NCBI RefSeq assembly: GCF_016741785.1
Contig: NZ_JAERRL010000002.1
Span: 248,001-312,000 of the forward strand
Reading direction: 5' to 3'
Length of the DNA: 64,000 bases
From: Streptomyces sp. 7-21
Lineage (GTDB): Bacteria; Actinomycetota; Actinomycetes; Streptomycetales; Streptomycetaceae
Each line of letters opens with the position of its first letter. Within the stretch, counting starts at the first letter, position 1. Below, one piece after another: positions 10,392 to 20,154 of this stretch. Under the pieces are notes generated by a model. The model saw nothing but the letters and a program-made list of their open reading frames with translations. It had not been told where the DNA came from and did not search any database. A program made the position numbers and the translations under genes.

Positions 10392-11780
10392 ATGGCCCTC
10401 ATCCCCGTCCTGGTGCTGCCGCTGCTCGTGGCGGCGGTGCACCGGTACCTCTGGATACGGCTGGTGCGCGACGTGTCGTCGCCGGGCGGCTGGTACCGGC
10501 GCGTGGGCACAGTGCTCGCGTTCGTGCTGCCCGTACTGGCGGCCGTCAGCATGGCGGGGAACGCGGCCGGGCTGCCGTTCCGGGTGCTCCAGGTGGTCTC
10601 ACCGCCGGGCTTCTACTGGCTGGCCGCCGTGCTGTACCTGGTGCTGGCGCTGCTGGTGGGCGAGATCGTGCGGTTCCTGTGGCTGCGTCAGCTCCGGCGG
10701 CGGGACGGCGCCGCCGTGCCCGCCGAGCGCGCCGGGGAGGCCGAGGACGCCGGGAATGACGGGGGCGCGGAAGAAGACGCTGTGCTGGCGCCCGCGGCCG
10801 CCGCTGCCGCCCGGACGGCGGACACCGCACCGCACCAGGCCGCTGGCGCCGGCGGCACGCCGCGCCGGACGCCGGGCGAGGACGGTGCCGGGAACTCCGG
10901 GGACGGCCCCGGAGGTGAAGAGCGGGACAGCGCCCCGGCCGCCGGAGCCTCTCAGCTGCGGCGGCGCCAGTTCGTGTCGCGGGTGATCGGCTCGGGCGCG
11001 GCGCTCATCGCGGGGACGACGGTCGGTTACGGCGCCTATAACGCGCGGCAGCTGCGCACCAAACGCGTCTCCGTCACGCTGGCGAACCTGCCCCGCGCCG
11101 CGCACGGCTACCGCATCGCCGTCGTCAGCGACATCCACCTGAGCGCGGTGCTGGGCCGCTCCCACTGCCAGCGCGTCGTGGACGCCGTCAACGCCACCCA
11201 GCCCGACCTGGTGACGGTCGTCGGCGACCTGGTGGACGCCGAGGTCGGCGACCTGCGCGCGGCCGCCGAGCCGCTCACCCAGCTGCGGGCCCGCGACGGC
11301 CAGTTCTTCGTCACCGGCAACCACGAGTACTACGTGGACACCGAGGAGTGGATCGCCCACGTGCGTGAGCTGGGCCTGACGCCGCTGGAGAACGAACGCC
11401 GGGAGCTGCCGTACTTCGACCTGGCCGGGGTCAACGACCTGCGCGGCGAGGACACCAGCCACGGCGGCCCGGACTTCGAAGCGGCGCTGGGCGACCGCGA
11501 CCCGCGCCGGACGTCGGTGCTGATGGCCCACCAGCCGGTGCAGATCCACGAGGCGGTCGACTACGGCGTGGACCTCCAGCTCTCGGGTCACACGCACGGC
11601 GGGCAGCTGTGGCCCGCCACCTACGTCGCCGGCCTGGCCAACCCCACCCTCGCCGGGCTGGAACGCTACGGCGACACCCAGCTCTACGTCAGCCGGGGCG
11701 CCGGGGGCTGGGGCCCGCCCGTCCGGGTCGGCGCGGACCCGGATATCACGGTCATCCGGCTTGAATCGGGCGAAGCATAA
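10392..11780 (+). CDS. membrane-associated metallophosphoesterase
   Basis: A 462-residue protein. The N-terminal part has about three transmembrane helices (residues 1-18, 38-60, 70-95), followed by an Ala/Glu/Gly-rich linker and a twin-arginine-like segment RRRQFVSRVIGSGAALIAG near residue 189. The C-terminal half is a calcineurin-like phosphoesterase with all metal motifs: SDIHLS, GDLVD, GNHEYY, MAHQPVQ and SGHTHGGQ. It resembles the YkuE-type group, which acts on lipid-linked or wall substrates outside the membrane; the substrate is unknown. The ATG at 10392 has GAGAGGA six bases upstream. It is divergent from the carboxypeptidase gene. Confidence 0.88.
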   Translation: MALIPVLVLPLLVAAVHRYLWIRLVRDVSSPGGWYRRVGTVLAFVLPVLAAVSMAGNAAGLPFRVLQVVSPPGFYWLAAVLYLVLALLVGEIVRFLWLRQLRRRDGAAVPAERAGEAEDAGNDGGAEEDAVLAPAAAAAARTADTAPHQAAGAGGTPRRTPGEDGAGNSGDGPGGEERDSAPAAGASQLRRRQFVSRVIGSGAALIAGTTVGYGAYNARQLRTKRVSVTLANLPRAAHGYRIAVVSDIHLSAVLGRSHCQRVVDAVNATQPDLVTVVGDLVDAEVGDLRAAAEPLTQLRARDGQFFVTGNHEYYVDTEEWIAHVRELGLTPLENERRELPYFDLAGVNDLRGEDTSHGGPDFEAALGDRDPRRTSVLMAHQPVQIHEAVDYGVDLQLSGHTHGGQLWPATYVAGLANPTLAGLERYGDTQLYVSRGAGGWGPPVRVGADPDITVIRLESGEA

Positions 11781-11928
11781 CGCCTCCAATCGGTTCTTTG
11801 TGCGTTTTCTGTTTCAGTTCCGCCGAGCTGTCAACTCAAGCCCCCCGTTGTGGTGTCCTTGATAACGACAAGAACACGAACAGACAGCGTGACGGGAACG
11901 AAACGCGTCGTCGAAGGAGGCGTGGGGC

Positions 11929-12300
11929 ATGACGGACTCCCTCTCGCACGGCATCGGCGGGGGCCAGACAGGTGAGAGCGAGAGCGGGGCGGGCCGGACG
12001 GCGGAGACGTCCCCTGCCGAGGCAGACCCCCTGGTGATCAGGGGCACCGTGCGGGACTCGCTCGGCGTGGCGCTGCCCCGCGCGGTGGTCACCCTCACGG
12101 CCGCCTCCGGCGGCCGGAGCCTGGCAAAGACCCGCAGCGGGGCCGACGGGTCGTTCCGCGTCACCGCCCCCGGCGAGGGCGAGTACCTGCTGGCCGCGTT
12201 CTCGCCGCAGCTCGGCACCCAGAGCGTGCAGGTGCGGCTGAACGGCAGGCCGGTGGAGGTGGAGTTCCGCATCGACGTCCCGGGCTCCGTCACGACCTGA
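11929..12300 (+). CDS. carboxypeptidase regulatory-like (CNA-B type) domain protein
   Basis: A 123-residue protein. The first 35 residues are polar and low in complexity. The rest is one beta-sandwich domain of the carboxypeptidase regulatory-like type (VIRGTVRDSLGVALPRAVVT, then SGADGSFRVTAPGEGEYLL). No signal peptide is visible, so it appears cytosolic. Its function is unknown. The ATG at 11929 has a perfect GAAGGAGG nine bases ahead. It stands alone, with short gaps on both sides. Confidence 0.8.
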   Translation: MTDSLSHGIGGGQTGESESGAGRTAETSPAEADPLVIRGTVRDSLGVALPRAVVTLTAASGGRSLAKTRSGADGSFRVTAPGEGEYLLAAFSPQLGTQSVQVRLNGRPVEVEFRIDVPGSVTT

Positions 12301-12363
12301 CACCACCGTCGTGTGATGATCTGACCCGATCGGAAGTACGCCGCGGGTCAGGAGTGACGCCAC

Positions 12364-13926
12364 GTGAGGGGCAAACGCACACGTGCCTGGATAGCCGGGC
12401 TGGCCGGGGCGGCCGTCGTCGCCGGAGCGGCCACCGCCGTCGCCGTCCTTCGCACGCAGGAGGAGGAGACGCCGCCGCTGCGGATCGGCTCGGCCTACGC
12501 CCCGGCCAGCCTCGATCCGGCGGTGGCCACCGATCCCGGCTCGCGTGCCCTGGCCGGAAGCCTGTACCAGTCCCTGCTGTCCTATCCCCCCGGATCCCAG
12601 CCCGGCGCCGAGCCGGTGCCCGACGCCGCCGAGTCCTGCGGCTTCGACGGCGAGGAGCTGACCGTCTACCGGTGCACGCTCCGCGACGGCCTGACGTTCA
12701 GTTCGGGCCGCCCGGTCACGCCGCACGACGTGCGGTTCTCCGTCGAGCGGGCCATCGCCCTGGCGGACCAGGCCGGCGATCCGGGCCCGCTCGCGGGCGT
12801 GCGCGAGGTCCGGGTGGACGGGCAGGACGTCGTCTTCCGCCTCGACGGCCCGGACGCGACGTTCCCCCACGCCCTGGCCAGCGGCGCCGCGGCCGTCGTG
12901 GACCGGCAGGACTACGAGGCCGGCCAGCCCCGCACGGACGGCCAGGTCACCGGCTCCGGCCCCTATCTGCTCGCCGGCTACGAGCCGGGCGAGTACGCCG
13001 AGCTGGAGCCCAACCCCGACTACCGCGGCGCCGCCCGGGTGCCAGCACAGCCGGTTACCGTCCACTACCTGCCGGCCGGGCGCCTCGCCGACGCCTGGCA
13101 GGACGACGAGTTCGACGTGCTCGACGGCAGCCTGCCGCCCGAGGAGCTGGCGGCCGCGAACCAGGGCGGCGGAGACTACCGGGTCCAGGAGTCGGCGGCC
13201 ACCGTCACCGAGGTCCTCGCCTTCGACACAGCGGGCGACGGCCCGATGGCCGAGCCGGCCGCCCGCCGCGCCGCCGCGGCGCTGCTGGACCGCGAGGCCC
13301 TCGCCCGGCACGTGCGGCACGACACGGTCGAGGCGCTCTACGCCCTCGTCCCCGTGGGCTACGCCGGACACGGCACGCCCTACTTCGACGCCTACGAGGA
13401 CCGCCCGTCCGCCGGCGATCTGAGCCGCGACCTGCGCCAGGCCGGGCTGACCGTGCCGGTCGCCCTCGACCTCGCCTACCCGGCCGGCCCGGGCGAGGCC
13501 GCCCGCGAGGCCGAGGCCCAGCTCATCGCCGCCCAGCTCGGCGCCGAAGGGCTGTTCGACGTGACGGTGCGCGCGCACGAGCCCGGCCAGCCGCGCGACG
13601 CCGACGCCTACCTCACCGAGTGGTGGCCCCAGTCGCCCGACCCGGCCGCCTTCGCCGACGCGCTGCTCGGCCCGCGCGACGCGCTCGGCACCGGCTTCAC
13701 CGACCCGGACCTCGACCGGCCGCTGGACGCGGCGCGCGCCGAACCCGACCGCAGCCGCGCCGCCCGGGACCTGGCGGAGGCCGACCGGCTCGCCGCCGAC
13801 GAGGCGCCGGTCCTGCCGGTGTGGCAGGCCGAACGCCTCATCCTCCACCGCCCGGGCGTGACCGGCGCCGACCGGCTCACCGACGCCAGCGGAGCCTGGC
13901 GGCCGTGGGAGCTGGCCCGGGAGTGA
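12364..13926 (+). CDS. peptide/nickel-type ABC substrate-binding protein
   Basis: A 520-residue solute-binding protein of family 5 (oligopeptide/nickel importers). The N-terminus is a basic signal with a hydrophobic helix (residues 8-29) but without a lipobox cysteine, so it may remain anchored by the uncleaved helix. Family phrases include PLRIGSAYAPASLDPA, YQSLLSYPPG, CTLRDGLTFSSGRPVTPHDV and ATFPHALASG. No permease or ATPase gene is adjacent. The start is GTG 12364; upstream lies GGGTCAGGAGTGACGCC, with AGGAG about nine bases away. It is convergent with the flavin oxidase gene, with 13 bases between. Confidence 0.85.
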   Translation: MRGKRTRAWIAGLAGAAVVAGAATAVAVLRTQEEETPPLRIGSAYAPASLDPAVATDPGSRALAGSLYQSLLSYPPGSQPGAEPVPDAAESCGFDGEELTVYRCTLRDGLTFSSGRPVTPHDVRFSVERAIALADQAGDPGPLAGVREVRVDGQDVVFRLDGPDATFPHALASGAAAVVDRQDYEAGQPRTDGQVTGSGPYLLAGYEPGEYAELEPNPDYRGAARVPAQPVTVHYLPAGRLADAWQDDEFDVLDGSLPPEELAAANQGGGDYRVQESAATVTEVLAFDTAGDGPMAEPAARRAAAALLDREALARHVRHDTVEALYALVPVGYAGHGTPYFDAYEDRPSAGDLSRDLRQAGLTVPVALDLAYPAGPGEAAREAEAQLIAAQLGAEGLFDVTVRAHEPGQPRDADAYLTEWWPQSPDPAAFADALLGPRDALGTGFTDPDLDRPLDAARAEPDRSRAARDLAEADRLAADEAPVLPVWQAERLILHRPGVTGADRLTDASGAWRPWELARE

Positions 13927-13939
13927 ACGGCCCCGCGCG

Positions 13940-15307
13940 CTACAGCAGCTTGCCGGGGTTGAGCAGCCCGAGCGGATCGAACACGCCCTTCAGAGCACGG
14001 TGCAGCGCCAGGCTGTCGTCGCCCAGCTCGCGCGCCAGCCACTCCCGCTTCAGCACGCCGACGCCGTGCTCCCCGGTGATCGTGCCTCCCAGCCGCAGCC
14101 CGAGGTCCATGATCTCCGCGAACGCCTGGCGCGCCCGCCGCGTCTCGTCCGGGTCGCGGGAGTCGAAGCAGACCGTGGGGTGCGTGTTGCCGTCACCGGC
14201 ATGCGCCACGACACCGATCGTCAGGCCGTTGCGCTCGGCGATCTCGGCCGTGCCGGTGAGCATGTCGGCCAGCCGGGAGCGCGGCACGCACACGTCGTCG
14301 ATCATCGTCGTGCCCTTCACCGCCTCCAGCGCCGGCATCGTGGCGCGCCGGGCGGCCAGCAGCATGTCCGTCTCGGCCGCGTCCTCCGCCGGCACCACGG
14401 AGGTGGCCCCGGTCTCCTCACACAGCGCGCCGACGGCGGCCAGGTCAGCCGCCGGGTCGGGCGTGTCGAACGCCGCCACCAGCAGCGCCCGCGTCGAGTC
14501 CGGCAGGCCCATGCGCGTCAGCCGGTTGACGGCCGCCACGACCGTGGCGTCCATCAGCTCCAGCATCGCCGGGGTGTGGCCCTCGGCCATGATCCGGGCC
14601 ACCGCCTCGCCCGCGGCGGCCTCCGTGGTGAACTCCGCGGCCAGCGCCAGCCGGGGCGGCGGCGCGGGCCGCAGCGCCAGCACGGCGCGGACCACGACAC
14701 CGAGCGTGCCCTCCGAGCCGACGAACAGCCGCGTCAGGTCGTAACCGGCCACGCCCTTGGCGGTGCGCCGGCCGGTCCGCAGCAGCCGGCCGTCCGCCAG
14801 CACCACGTCCAGGCCGAGCACGTACTCGGCCGTCACGCCGTACTTCACGCAGCACAGACCGCCCGCGCCGGTGGCGATGTTCCCGCCGATCGTGCACTGC
14901 TCCCAGCTGGACGGGTCCGGCGGGTACACCAGGTTGTGAGCGGCGGCGGCCTTGGACAGGTCGGCGTTGACGACGCCCGGCTCGACCTCCGCGATCCGGT
15001 TGACCGGGTCGATCGACAGCACCCGGTTCATGCGGACCAGCGACAGCAGCACGCAGCCGTCGACGGCGTTGGCGCCGCCCGACAGGCCGGTGCGGGCACC
15101 CTGCGGCACGACCGGCACGCGCAGCTCCGTCGCGGTGCGCATCACGTGCTGCACCTGCTCGGTGGTCCGGGGCAGCACGACCACGGCGGGCGTGCCCGCC
15201 GGGCAGAAGCTGGCCATGTCGTGGGCGTAGGAGGCGGTGACGTCGGGGTCGGTGAGAACGGCTTCGTCCGGCAGCCCCTCAAGGAGCCTCGCGGCAAGAG
15301 TGCTCAT
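13940..15307 (-). CDS. FAD-linked oxidase, glycolate oxidase GlcD type
   Basis: A 455-residue flavoprotein of the VAO/PCMH family: an N-terminal FAD-binding domain (VVPQGARTGLSGGANAVDGC and PDPSSWEQCTIGGNIATGAGG) and a C-terminal FAD-oxidase cap containing HAGDGNTHPTVCFD and the closing TGEHGVGVLKREWL and DPLGLLNPGKLL. Relatives oxidise glycolate, D-lactate or other 2-hydroxy acids. There is no Fe-S subunit next to it, so the electron acceptor and exact substrate are open. The start is ATG 15307. Confidence 0.9.
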   Translation of the reverse strand: MSTLAARLLEGLPDEAVLTDPDVTASYAHDMASFCPAGTPAVVVLPRTTEQVQHVMRTATELRVPVVPQGARTGLSGGANAVDGCVLLSLVRMNRVLSIDPVNRIAEVEPGVVNADLSKAAAAHNLVYPPDPSSWEQCTIGGNIATGAGGLCCVKYGVTAEYVLGLDVVLADGRLLRTGRRTAKGVAGYDLTRLFVGSEGTLGVVVRAVLALRPAPPPRLALAAEFTTEAAAGEAVARIMAEGHTPAMLELMDATVVAAVNRLTRMGLPDSTRALLVAAFDTPDPAADLAAVGALCEETGATSVVPAEDAAETDMLLAARRATMPALEAVKGTTMIDDVCVPRSRLADMLTGTAEIAERNGLTIGVVAHAGDGNTHPTVCFDSRDPDETRRARQAFAEIMDLGLRLGGTITGEHGVGVLKREWLARELGDDSLALHRALKGVFDPLGLLNPGKLL

Positions 15308-15398
15308 GACGGCAGCTTGGCACCCCGCCGCCGGAAAGCCCACGGCCAGGGGGTCTTCCGTCCCGGTTCCCCGCGGTGTTCGCCGAGGTGGCGGGGCG

Positions 15399-16181
15399 TC
15401 AGAACCGCCGCGTGATGAGCGCCCGCTTGACCTCCTGGATCGCCTTGGTGACCTCGATGCCGCGCGGGCAGGCGTCGGTGCAGTTGAACGTCGTGCGGCA
15501 GCGCCACACCCCGTCCCGGTCGTTGAGGATCTCCAGCCGCTGCTCGCCGCCCTCGTCGCGCGAGTCGAAGATGAAGCGGTGGGCGTTGACGATGGCCGCC
15601 GGGCCGAAGTACTGGCCGTCGTTCCAGAACACCGGGCACGAGGACGTGCACGCCGCGCACAGGATGCACTTGGTCGTGTCGTCAAACCGCTCGCGGTCCT
15701 GCGGCGACTGGCGGCGCTCCCGCGTCGGCTCGTTGCCCGTCGTGATGAGGAACGGCATGACGTCGCGGTACGCCTGGAAGAACGGCTCCATGTCCACGAC
15801 CAGGTCCTTCAGGACCGTCATGCCCTTGATGGGCTCCACCGTGACCGGGCGCGTGCCCCGGCCGCCGGAGATCTCGGCGATGTCCTTGATCAGCGTCTTG
15901 CAGGCCAGCCGGTTGCGGCCGTTGATCCGCATCGCGTCGGAGCCGCAGATGCCGTGGGCGCAGGAGCGGCGGAACGTCAGGGTGCCGTCGAGCTCCCACT
16001 TGATGTGGTGCAGGGCGTCAAGGACGCGTTCCTTGGGGTCGATCGCGATCTCGAAGTCCTGCCAGGTGGCCTCGGCCGACACCTCGGGGTTGAAGCGGCG
16101 GATCCGGAAGGTCACGGTCACCAGGTGGCTGGTGTCCGGGGCGGCTGACTCGCCGGACTTCTCCAGCGTCGGGGTAGACAT
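15399..16181 (-). CDS. sdhB: succinate dehydrogenase iron-sulfur subunit
   Basis: Complex II electron-transfer subunit, 260 residues, on the cytoplasmic face of the membrane. The N-terminal ferredoxin domain has the 2Fe-2S ligands SCAHGICGSDAM and LAC near residues 74-96. The C-terminal domain has CILCAACTSSCP and CRTTFNCTDACPRGI for the 4Fe-4S and 3Fe-4S clusters. It ends the sdhCDAB operon; its ATG overlaps the last base of the sdhA stop codon (TGATG), which indicates translational coupling. Confidence 0.97.
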   Translation of the reverse strand: MSTPTLEKSGESAAPDTSHLVTVTFRIRRFNPEVSAEATWQDFEIAIDPKERVLDALHHIKWELDGTLTFRRSCAHGICGSDAMRINGRNRLACKTLIKDIAEISGGRGTRPVTVEPIKGMTVLKDLVVDMEPFFQAYRDVMPFLITTGNEPTRERRQSPQDRERFDDTTKCILCAACTSSCPVFWNDGQYFGPAAIVNAHRFIFDSRDEGGEQRLEILNDRDGVWRCRTTFNCTDACPRGIEVTKAIQEVKRALITRRF

Positions 16182-17935
16182 CAGTACTTTCGCTCCATCG
16201 GCTGGTAGCGGGTCTGGACGACCGGCTTGTAGTCAAGCCGGATCGACTCGTTGCCGTCGGCGTCCACCTCGCGGTAGGCCATGGTGTGGCGCATGAAGTT
16301 GACGTCGTCGCGGTTGGGGTAGTCCTCGCGGTAGTGGCCGCCGCGGGACTCTTTGCGCGCCAGTGCGGAGGTGACGAGCACCTCGGCCAGGACCAGGAGG
16401 TTGCCCAGCTCCAGCGCTTCCAGCAGGTCGGTGTTGTACCGCTTGCCCTTGTCCTGGACGGAGACGTTCTGGTAGCGGCGGCGCAGCTCGGCGATGTCCT
16501 CCAGCGCCTCCTTCAGGGTCTGCTCGGTACGGAAGACCATGGCGTTCTTGTCCATCGTCTCCTGCAGCTCGCGGCGGATCTCCACGACCCGCTCGCTGCC
16601 CGTGGAGCTGCGCATGCGCTCCACCTCCTCGGCGACGAACCGCTCCGGCTCGTCCGGCAGGTCCGCGAAGTCCGCGGTGGCCGCGTACTCGGCGGCGGCG
16701 ATGCCGGCGCGGCGGCCGAAGACGTTGATGTCGAGCAGGGAGTTGGTGCCCAGGCGGTTGGCGCCGTGCACGGACACGCAGGCGACCTCGCCGGCCGCGT
16801 ACAGGCCCGGCACGATGTCGGTGTTGTTGGCCAGCACCTCACCGCGCACGGTCGTCGGGATGCCGCCCATGGCGTAGTGCGCGGTCGGCTGGATCGGGAT
16901 CGGGTCCGTGTACGGCTCGATGCCCAGGTAGGTGCGGGCGAACTCGGTGATGTCGGGCAGCTTCGCGTCGAGCTGCTCCGGCGGCAGGTGGGTGAGGTCG
17001 AGGTACACGTGGTCGCCGTCGGGCCCGCAGCCGCGGCCCTCGCGGATCTCCGTGTAGATGGACCGCGAGACGACGTCCCGGGAGGCGAGGTCCTTCATGA
17101 CGGGCGCGTACTTCTCCATGAAGCGCTCGCCGTTCTTGTTCCGCAGGATGCCGCCCTCGCCGCGCGCGCCCTCGGTCAGCAGGATGCCCATCTTCCAGAT
17201 GCCGGTGGGGTGGAACTGGAAGAACTCCATGTCCTCCAGCGGCAGGCCGCGCCGGAACGCGGCGGCCTGGCCGTCCCCGGTGAGGGTGTGGGCGTTGGAG
17301 GTGACCTTGTAGAACTTGCCGTTGCCGCCGGAGGCGAACACGACGGCCTTGGCGCGGAAGATGTGCAGCTCGCCGGTGGCCAGCTCGTAGGCGACGACGC
17401 CGGCGGTGGTGCGGACGCCGTTGACCTCGGTGAGGAGGAGGTCGAGCACGTAGAACTCGTTGTAGAACTCGACGCCCTCCTTGACGCAGTTCTGGTACAG
17501 CGTCTGGAGGATCATGTGGCCCGTGCGGTCGGCCGCGTAGCAGGAGCGGCGCACGGGAGCCTCGCCGTGGTTGCGGCTGTGGCCGCCGAAGCGGCGCTGG
17601 TCGATGCGGCCGTCGGGGGTGCGGTTGAAGGGCAGGCCCATCTTCTCCAGGTCGAGGACCGAGTCGATGGCCTCCTTCGCCAGGATCTCCGCGGCGTCCT
17701 GGTCGACCAGGTAGTCACCGCCCTTGACGGTGTCGAAGGTGTGCCACTCCCAGTTGTCCTCCTCGACGTTGGCGAGGGCTGCGGCCATGCCGCCCTGGGC
17801 GGCGCCGGTGTGGGAGCGGGTGGGGTACAGCTTGGTCAGGACGGCGGTGCGGCTGCGCTTGGTCGCCTCGATCGCGGCGCGCATCCCGGCTCCGCCGGCG
17901 CCGACGATGACGGTGTCGTACGAGTGGGTCTGCAT
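16181..17935 (-). CDS. sdhA: succinate dehydrogenase flavoprotein subunit
   Basis: Catalytic subunit of complex II oxidising succinate to fumarate, 584 residues, the usual length. The FAD dinucleotide motif [13 protein letters not shown] is at residues 9-21. The covalent-FAD histidine lies in [13 protein letters not shown] near residue 46. Substrate-site phrases FGGHSRNH and [13 protein letters not shown] are present, and [16 protein letters not shown] closes the FAD domain. The start is ATG 17935, 11 bases after the sdhD stop. Two longer in-frame alternatives run back into sdhD and are not used. Confidence 0.97.
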   Translation of the reverse strand: MQTHSYDTVIVGAGGAGMRAAIEATKRSRTAVLTKLYPTRSHTGAAQGGMAAALANVEEDNWEWHTFDTVKGGDYLVDQDAAEILAKEAIDSVLDLEKMGLPFNRTPDGRIDQRRFGGHSRNHGEAPVRRSCYAADRTGHMILQTLYQNCVKEGVEFYNEFYVLDLLLTEVNGVRTTAGVVAYELATGELHIFRAKAVVFASGGNGKFYKVTSNAHTLTGDGQAAAFRRGLPLEDMEFFQFHPTGIWKMGILLTEGARGEGGILRNKNGERFMEKYAPVMKDLASRDVVSRSIYTEIREGRGCGPDGDHVYLDLTHLPPEQLDAKLPDITEFARTYLGIEPYTDPIPIQPTAHYAMGGIPTTVRGEVLANNTDIVPGLYAAGEVACVSVHGANRLGTNSLLDINVFGRRAGIAAAEYAATADFADLPDEPERFVAEEVERMRSSTGSERVVEIRRELQETMDKNAMVFRTEQTLKEALEDIAELRRRYQNVSVQDKGKRYNTDLLEALELGNLLVLAEVLVTSALARKESRGGHYREDYPNRDDVNFMRHTMAYREVDADGNESIRLDYKPVVQTRYQPMERKY

Positions 17936-17946
17936 GGCGGTTCCGT

Positions 17947-18417
17947 TCAGCGGATGTCCGGGTCGAAGGTGAAGATGACGAGCGTGCCAAGCAGCACCGT
18001 GAACACCGTGGCGGTGTACAGCAGCATCTTCAGCCAGAAGCGGGTGCCGTCGCGCTGGGCGTAGTCGTTGATGATCGTCCGCAGGCCGTTGCAGCCGTGC
18101 AGCATCGCCAGCCACAGCATGATGAGGTCCCACGCCTGCCAGAACGGGGAGGCCCAGCGGCCGGCGACGAAGGCGAAGCTCACCTTCGACACGCCGCCCT
18201 CCAGCACCAGCTGGATCAGCAGGTGGACCAGCACCAGGACGACGAGCAGGATGCCGGACAGCCGCATGAACAGCCAGCCGTACAGCTCGAAGTTGGTGCG
18301 GGTCGCCTTCGGCGTCCTGCGGGTGCGGGCGCGGGGCGGCTCGATGACGGGCGCGGGGTTGTCGGGGCTGTATGTCCCTTCGCCGCTCGCCGTGCTCTTG
18401 GTGAGGTCAGTGGACAT
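17947..18417 (-). CDS. sdhD: succinate dehydrogenase membrane anchor subunit
   Basis: A 156-residue hydrophobic anchor of complex II. After a 45-residue polar head it shows three transmembrane helices (about residues 50-70, 94-112 and 130-152). The heme/quinone histidine candidate lies in [18 protein letters not shown], the typical SdhD signature. It lies between sdhC (five-base gap) and sdhA in the operon. Confidence 0.92.
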   Translation of the reverse strand: MSTDLTKSTASGEGTYSPDNPAPVIEPPRARTRRTPKATRTNFELYGWLFMRLSGILLVVLVLVHLLIQLVLEGGVSKVSFAFVAGRWASPFWQAWDLIMLWLAMLHGCNGLRTIINDYAQRDGTRFWLKMLLYTATVFTVLLGTLVIFTFDPDIR

Positions 18418-18422
18418 GTGAT

Positions 18423-18803
18423 TCAGCTCCCGAACAGCTCACGGAACGCGTGCCCGAGCACGGGGTAGGCGGCCCCGGCCATCAGCACCAGCCAGACGCC
18501 GACGACCGTCCACAGCATCTGCCGCTGGTAGCGGGCGCCCTTCTCCCAGAAGTCGACGGCGACGACGCGCAGCCCGTTGAGGGCGTGGAAGAGGACGGCG
18601 GCGACGAGGCCGTACTCCATGAAGGCCACGATCGGTGTCTTGTAGACGGCGATGGTGTCGTCGTACGCCTCGGGCGACACACGGACGAGCGCGGTGTCCA
18701 GCACATGGACGAACAGGAAGAAGAAAACGAGGACACCGGTGACGCGGTGCGCCACCCATGACCACATGCCTTCCCGGCCGCGGTACAGCGTTCCTGCCGG
18801 CAC
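18423..18803 (-). CDS. sdhC: succinate dehydrogenase cytochrome b556 subunit
   Basis: First gene of the sdhCDAB operon, 126 residues with three transmembrane helices. The conserved N-terminus MWSWVAHRVTGVLVFFF is the SdhC quinone-site signature, HVLDTAL carries a heme-ligand candidate and LFHALNGLRVV is the third-helix motif. The start is GTG 18803, with GGAGGG about nine bases upstream. The operon promoter must lie in the 400 bases before it. Confidence 0.93.
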   Translation of the reverse strand: MPAGTLYRGREGMWSWVAHRVTGVLVFFFLFVHVLDTALVRVSPEAYDDTIAVYKTPIVAFMEYGLVAAVLFHALNGLRVVAVDFWEKGARYQRQMLWTVVGVWLVLMAGAAYPVLGHAFRELFGS

Positions 18804-19025
18804 GGAAGAAACCCTCCGGAAGCGGTGTGGGGCCTGCCGGCAGCTCCTGGCGTGTCACCAGTCGGGGACGTCGGCCCGGCCCGGCCGGATCACGGTCCAC
18901 CGGCCGCGGGCCATGCTAGCCGCGCCCTCCCGGCGCGCCCCGCGCGGGGGCCGGGATGGGGGCGTTCGGGGGGCCAGACGTCATCCGTTCGGGCACCCGG
19001 GCGGGCACCGCCGCCGCCCCTGGGG

Positions 19026-19067
19026 GCAGCCGGGGCCGCCACCCCCCACAGGAGAGACCCCGGCTGC
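19026..19067. repeat. inverted repeat in the sdhC-sigma intergenic region
   Basis: A ten-base perfect inverted repeat (GCAGCCGGGG / CCCCGGCTGC) with a 22-base spacer lies within the 456 bases between sdhC (starts 18803, leftward) and the ECF sigma gene (19260, rightward). The rest of this gap is GC-rich with runs of G and C, and I see no gene in it. The repeat could be an mRNA leader hairpin for sdh or a regulator site; its role is unknown. Confidence 0.35.
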
Positions 19068-19259
19068 CGCACCACGAGCCCAACGGGGCGTGGGCCCGCA
19101 TTCCCTACAGCGACAGCGGCCGAAAATCTGTTACTGAGCGGATACGGCCGGATGCGCCATGGACGACGGAGGTGAACGACGCGTAGCGTTCGACGCGAGA
19201 GACACACAGTGACCATCGCTGGGAACGAAGTGGCTGGTGGCCGCAAAGGGGGGCACGCA

Positions 19260-19829
19260 GTGCAGGGGGAAGACAGGGAACTGACCGCCGCCGTCCGCGC
19301 GGCCCAGAAAGGCGACGAGTTAGCGTTCTCACGCGTGTTCAGGGCCGTGCATCCACGGCTGCTGGGGTATGTGCGGACCATGGTCGCCGGGCCGGACGCC
19401 GAGGACGTGGCGGCCGAGGCGTGGCTGCACATATCCAGGGATCTCTCCCGTTTCCACGGCGACGCCGACCGGTTCCGCGGCTGGACGGCCCGGATCGCGC
19501 GCAACCGGGCACTGGACCACCTCAGGTCGCGGGCCAGGCGGCCGCAGGAGTGCTCCGTGGAGGAAGCCGGGCTGACCGACCTGCCCGGCGGCGCCGACAC
19601 GGCGGAGGAGGCCATCGCCGCGCTGGCCACGAGCCGGGCGTTCGCGCTGGTCGGCAAGCTGCCGCACGAGCAGGCCGGGGCGGTGGTGCTGCGCACGGTC
19701 TTCGGCCTGGACGCCAAGCGCGCCGCCGTGCTGCTGGGCTGCCGTCCCGGGGCCGTGCGGACCGCGACGCACCGGGGCCTGCGCCGGCTGGCGACGATGG
19801 TGGAGCCCCGCGCCGACGCGGACGTGTAA
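19260..19829 (+). CDS. ECF-type RNA polymerase sigma factor with a TTA codon
   Basis: A 189-residue group 4 sigma factor. Region 2 ([18 protein letters not shown], then [33 protein letters not shown]) and region 4 ([20 protein letters not shown], then [20 protein letters not shown]) are complete. No anti-sigma gene is adjacent. GTG 19260 is chosen because AAAGGGGGG lies six bases ahead and the family normally begins near this point; a GTG at 19209 would add 17 Gly-rich residues with a poor ribosome-binding site. Codon 19320-19322 is TTA, the rare leucine codon read by the bldA tRNA, so full translation should depend on developmental stage. Confidence 0.88.
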   Translation: MQGEDRELTAAVRAAQKGDELAFSRVFRAVHPRLLGYVRTMVAGPDAEDVAAEAWLHISRDLSRFHGDADRFRGWTARIARNRALDHLRSRARRPQECSVEEAGLTDLPGGADTAEEAIAALATSRAFALVGKLPHEQAGAVVLRTVFGLDAKRAAVLLGCRPGAVRTATHRGLRRLATMVEPRADADV

Positions 19830-20087
19830 CGGAAACCGCACCGCCGACGCAGTATGAGACAGGCCGACTGGTCATCGGCCGTCAGGGCTCCGAGGTCCCC
19901 CCCGTACCTCGCGGAGCCCGATGGCGCGGGCGGGGTGGCATTCCCCCTAGCCCCGCCCGCGCACCCCCTCCCGCCGTGCTCTCTTCACTGGTCGCTCGCT
20001 GCGTCCCGCCGCTCGCCGTCCGCGTCCCCGCACCCGCTCGCTCTCACCGGGCGCGGCGGTCATGTGAGACATCTCCCAGCCACTTTC

Positions 20088-20154
20088 CCTCCCGCCTACC
20101 GTCGCGTAGTCGCTACAGTCCGTGGCGGACGCGAAGGCGCGACGAGGCGGGAGG
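20088..20154 (+). promoter_or_regulatory. stem that can sequester the mutase ribosome-binding site
   Basis: The left arm CCTCCCGCCT (20088-20097) is exactly complementary to AGGCGGGAGG (20145-20154), which contains the Shine-Dalgarno of the downstream mutase gene. After a two-base bulge the stem continues with CGTCGCG (20100-20106) pairing CGCGACG (20138-20144). A smaller GTCC/GGAC hairpin lies inside. If transcription starts upstream of 20088, the mRNA would mask its own ribosome-binding site. I do not recognise a known riboswitch class. The rest of 19830-20161 shows no gene. Confidence 0.5.
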
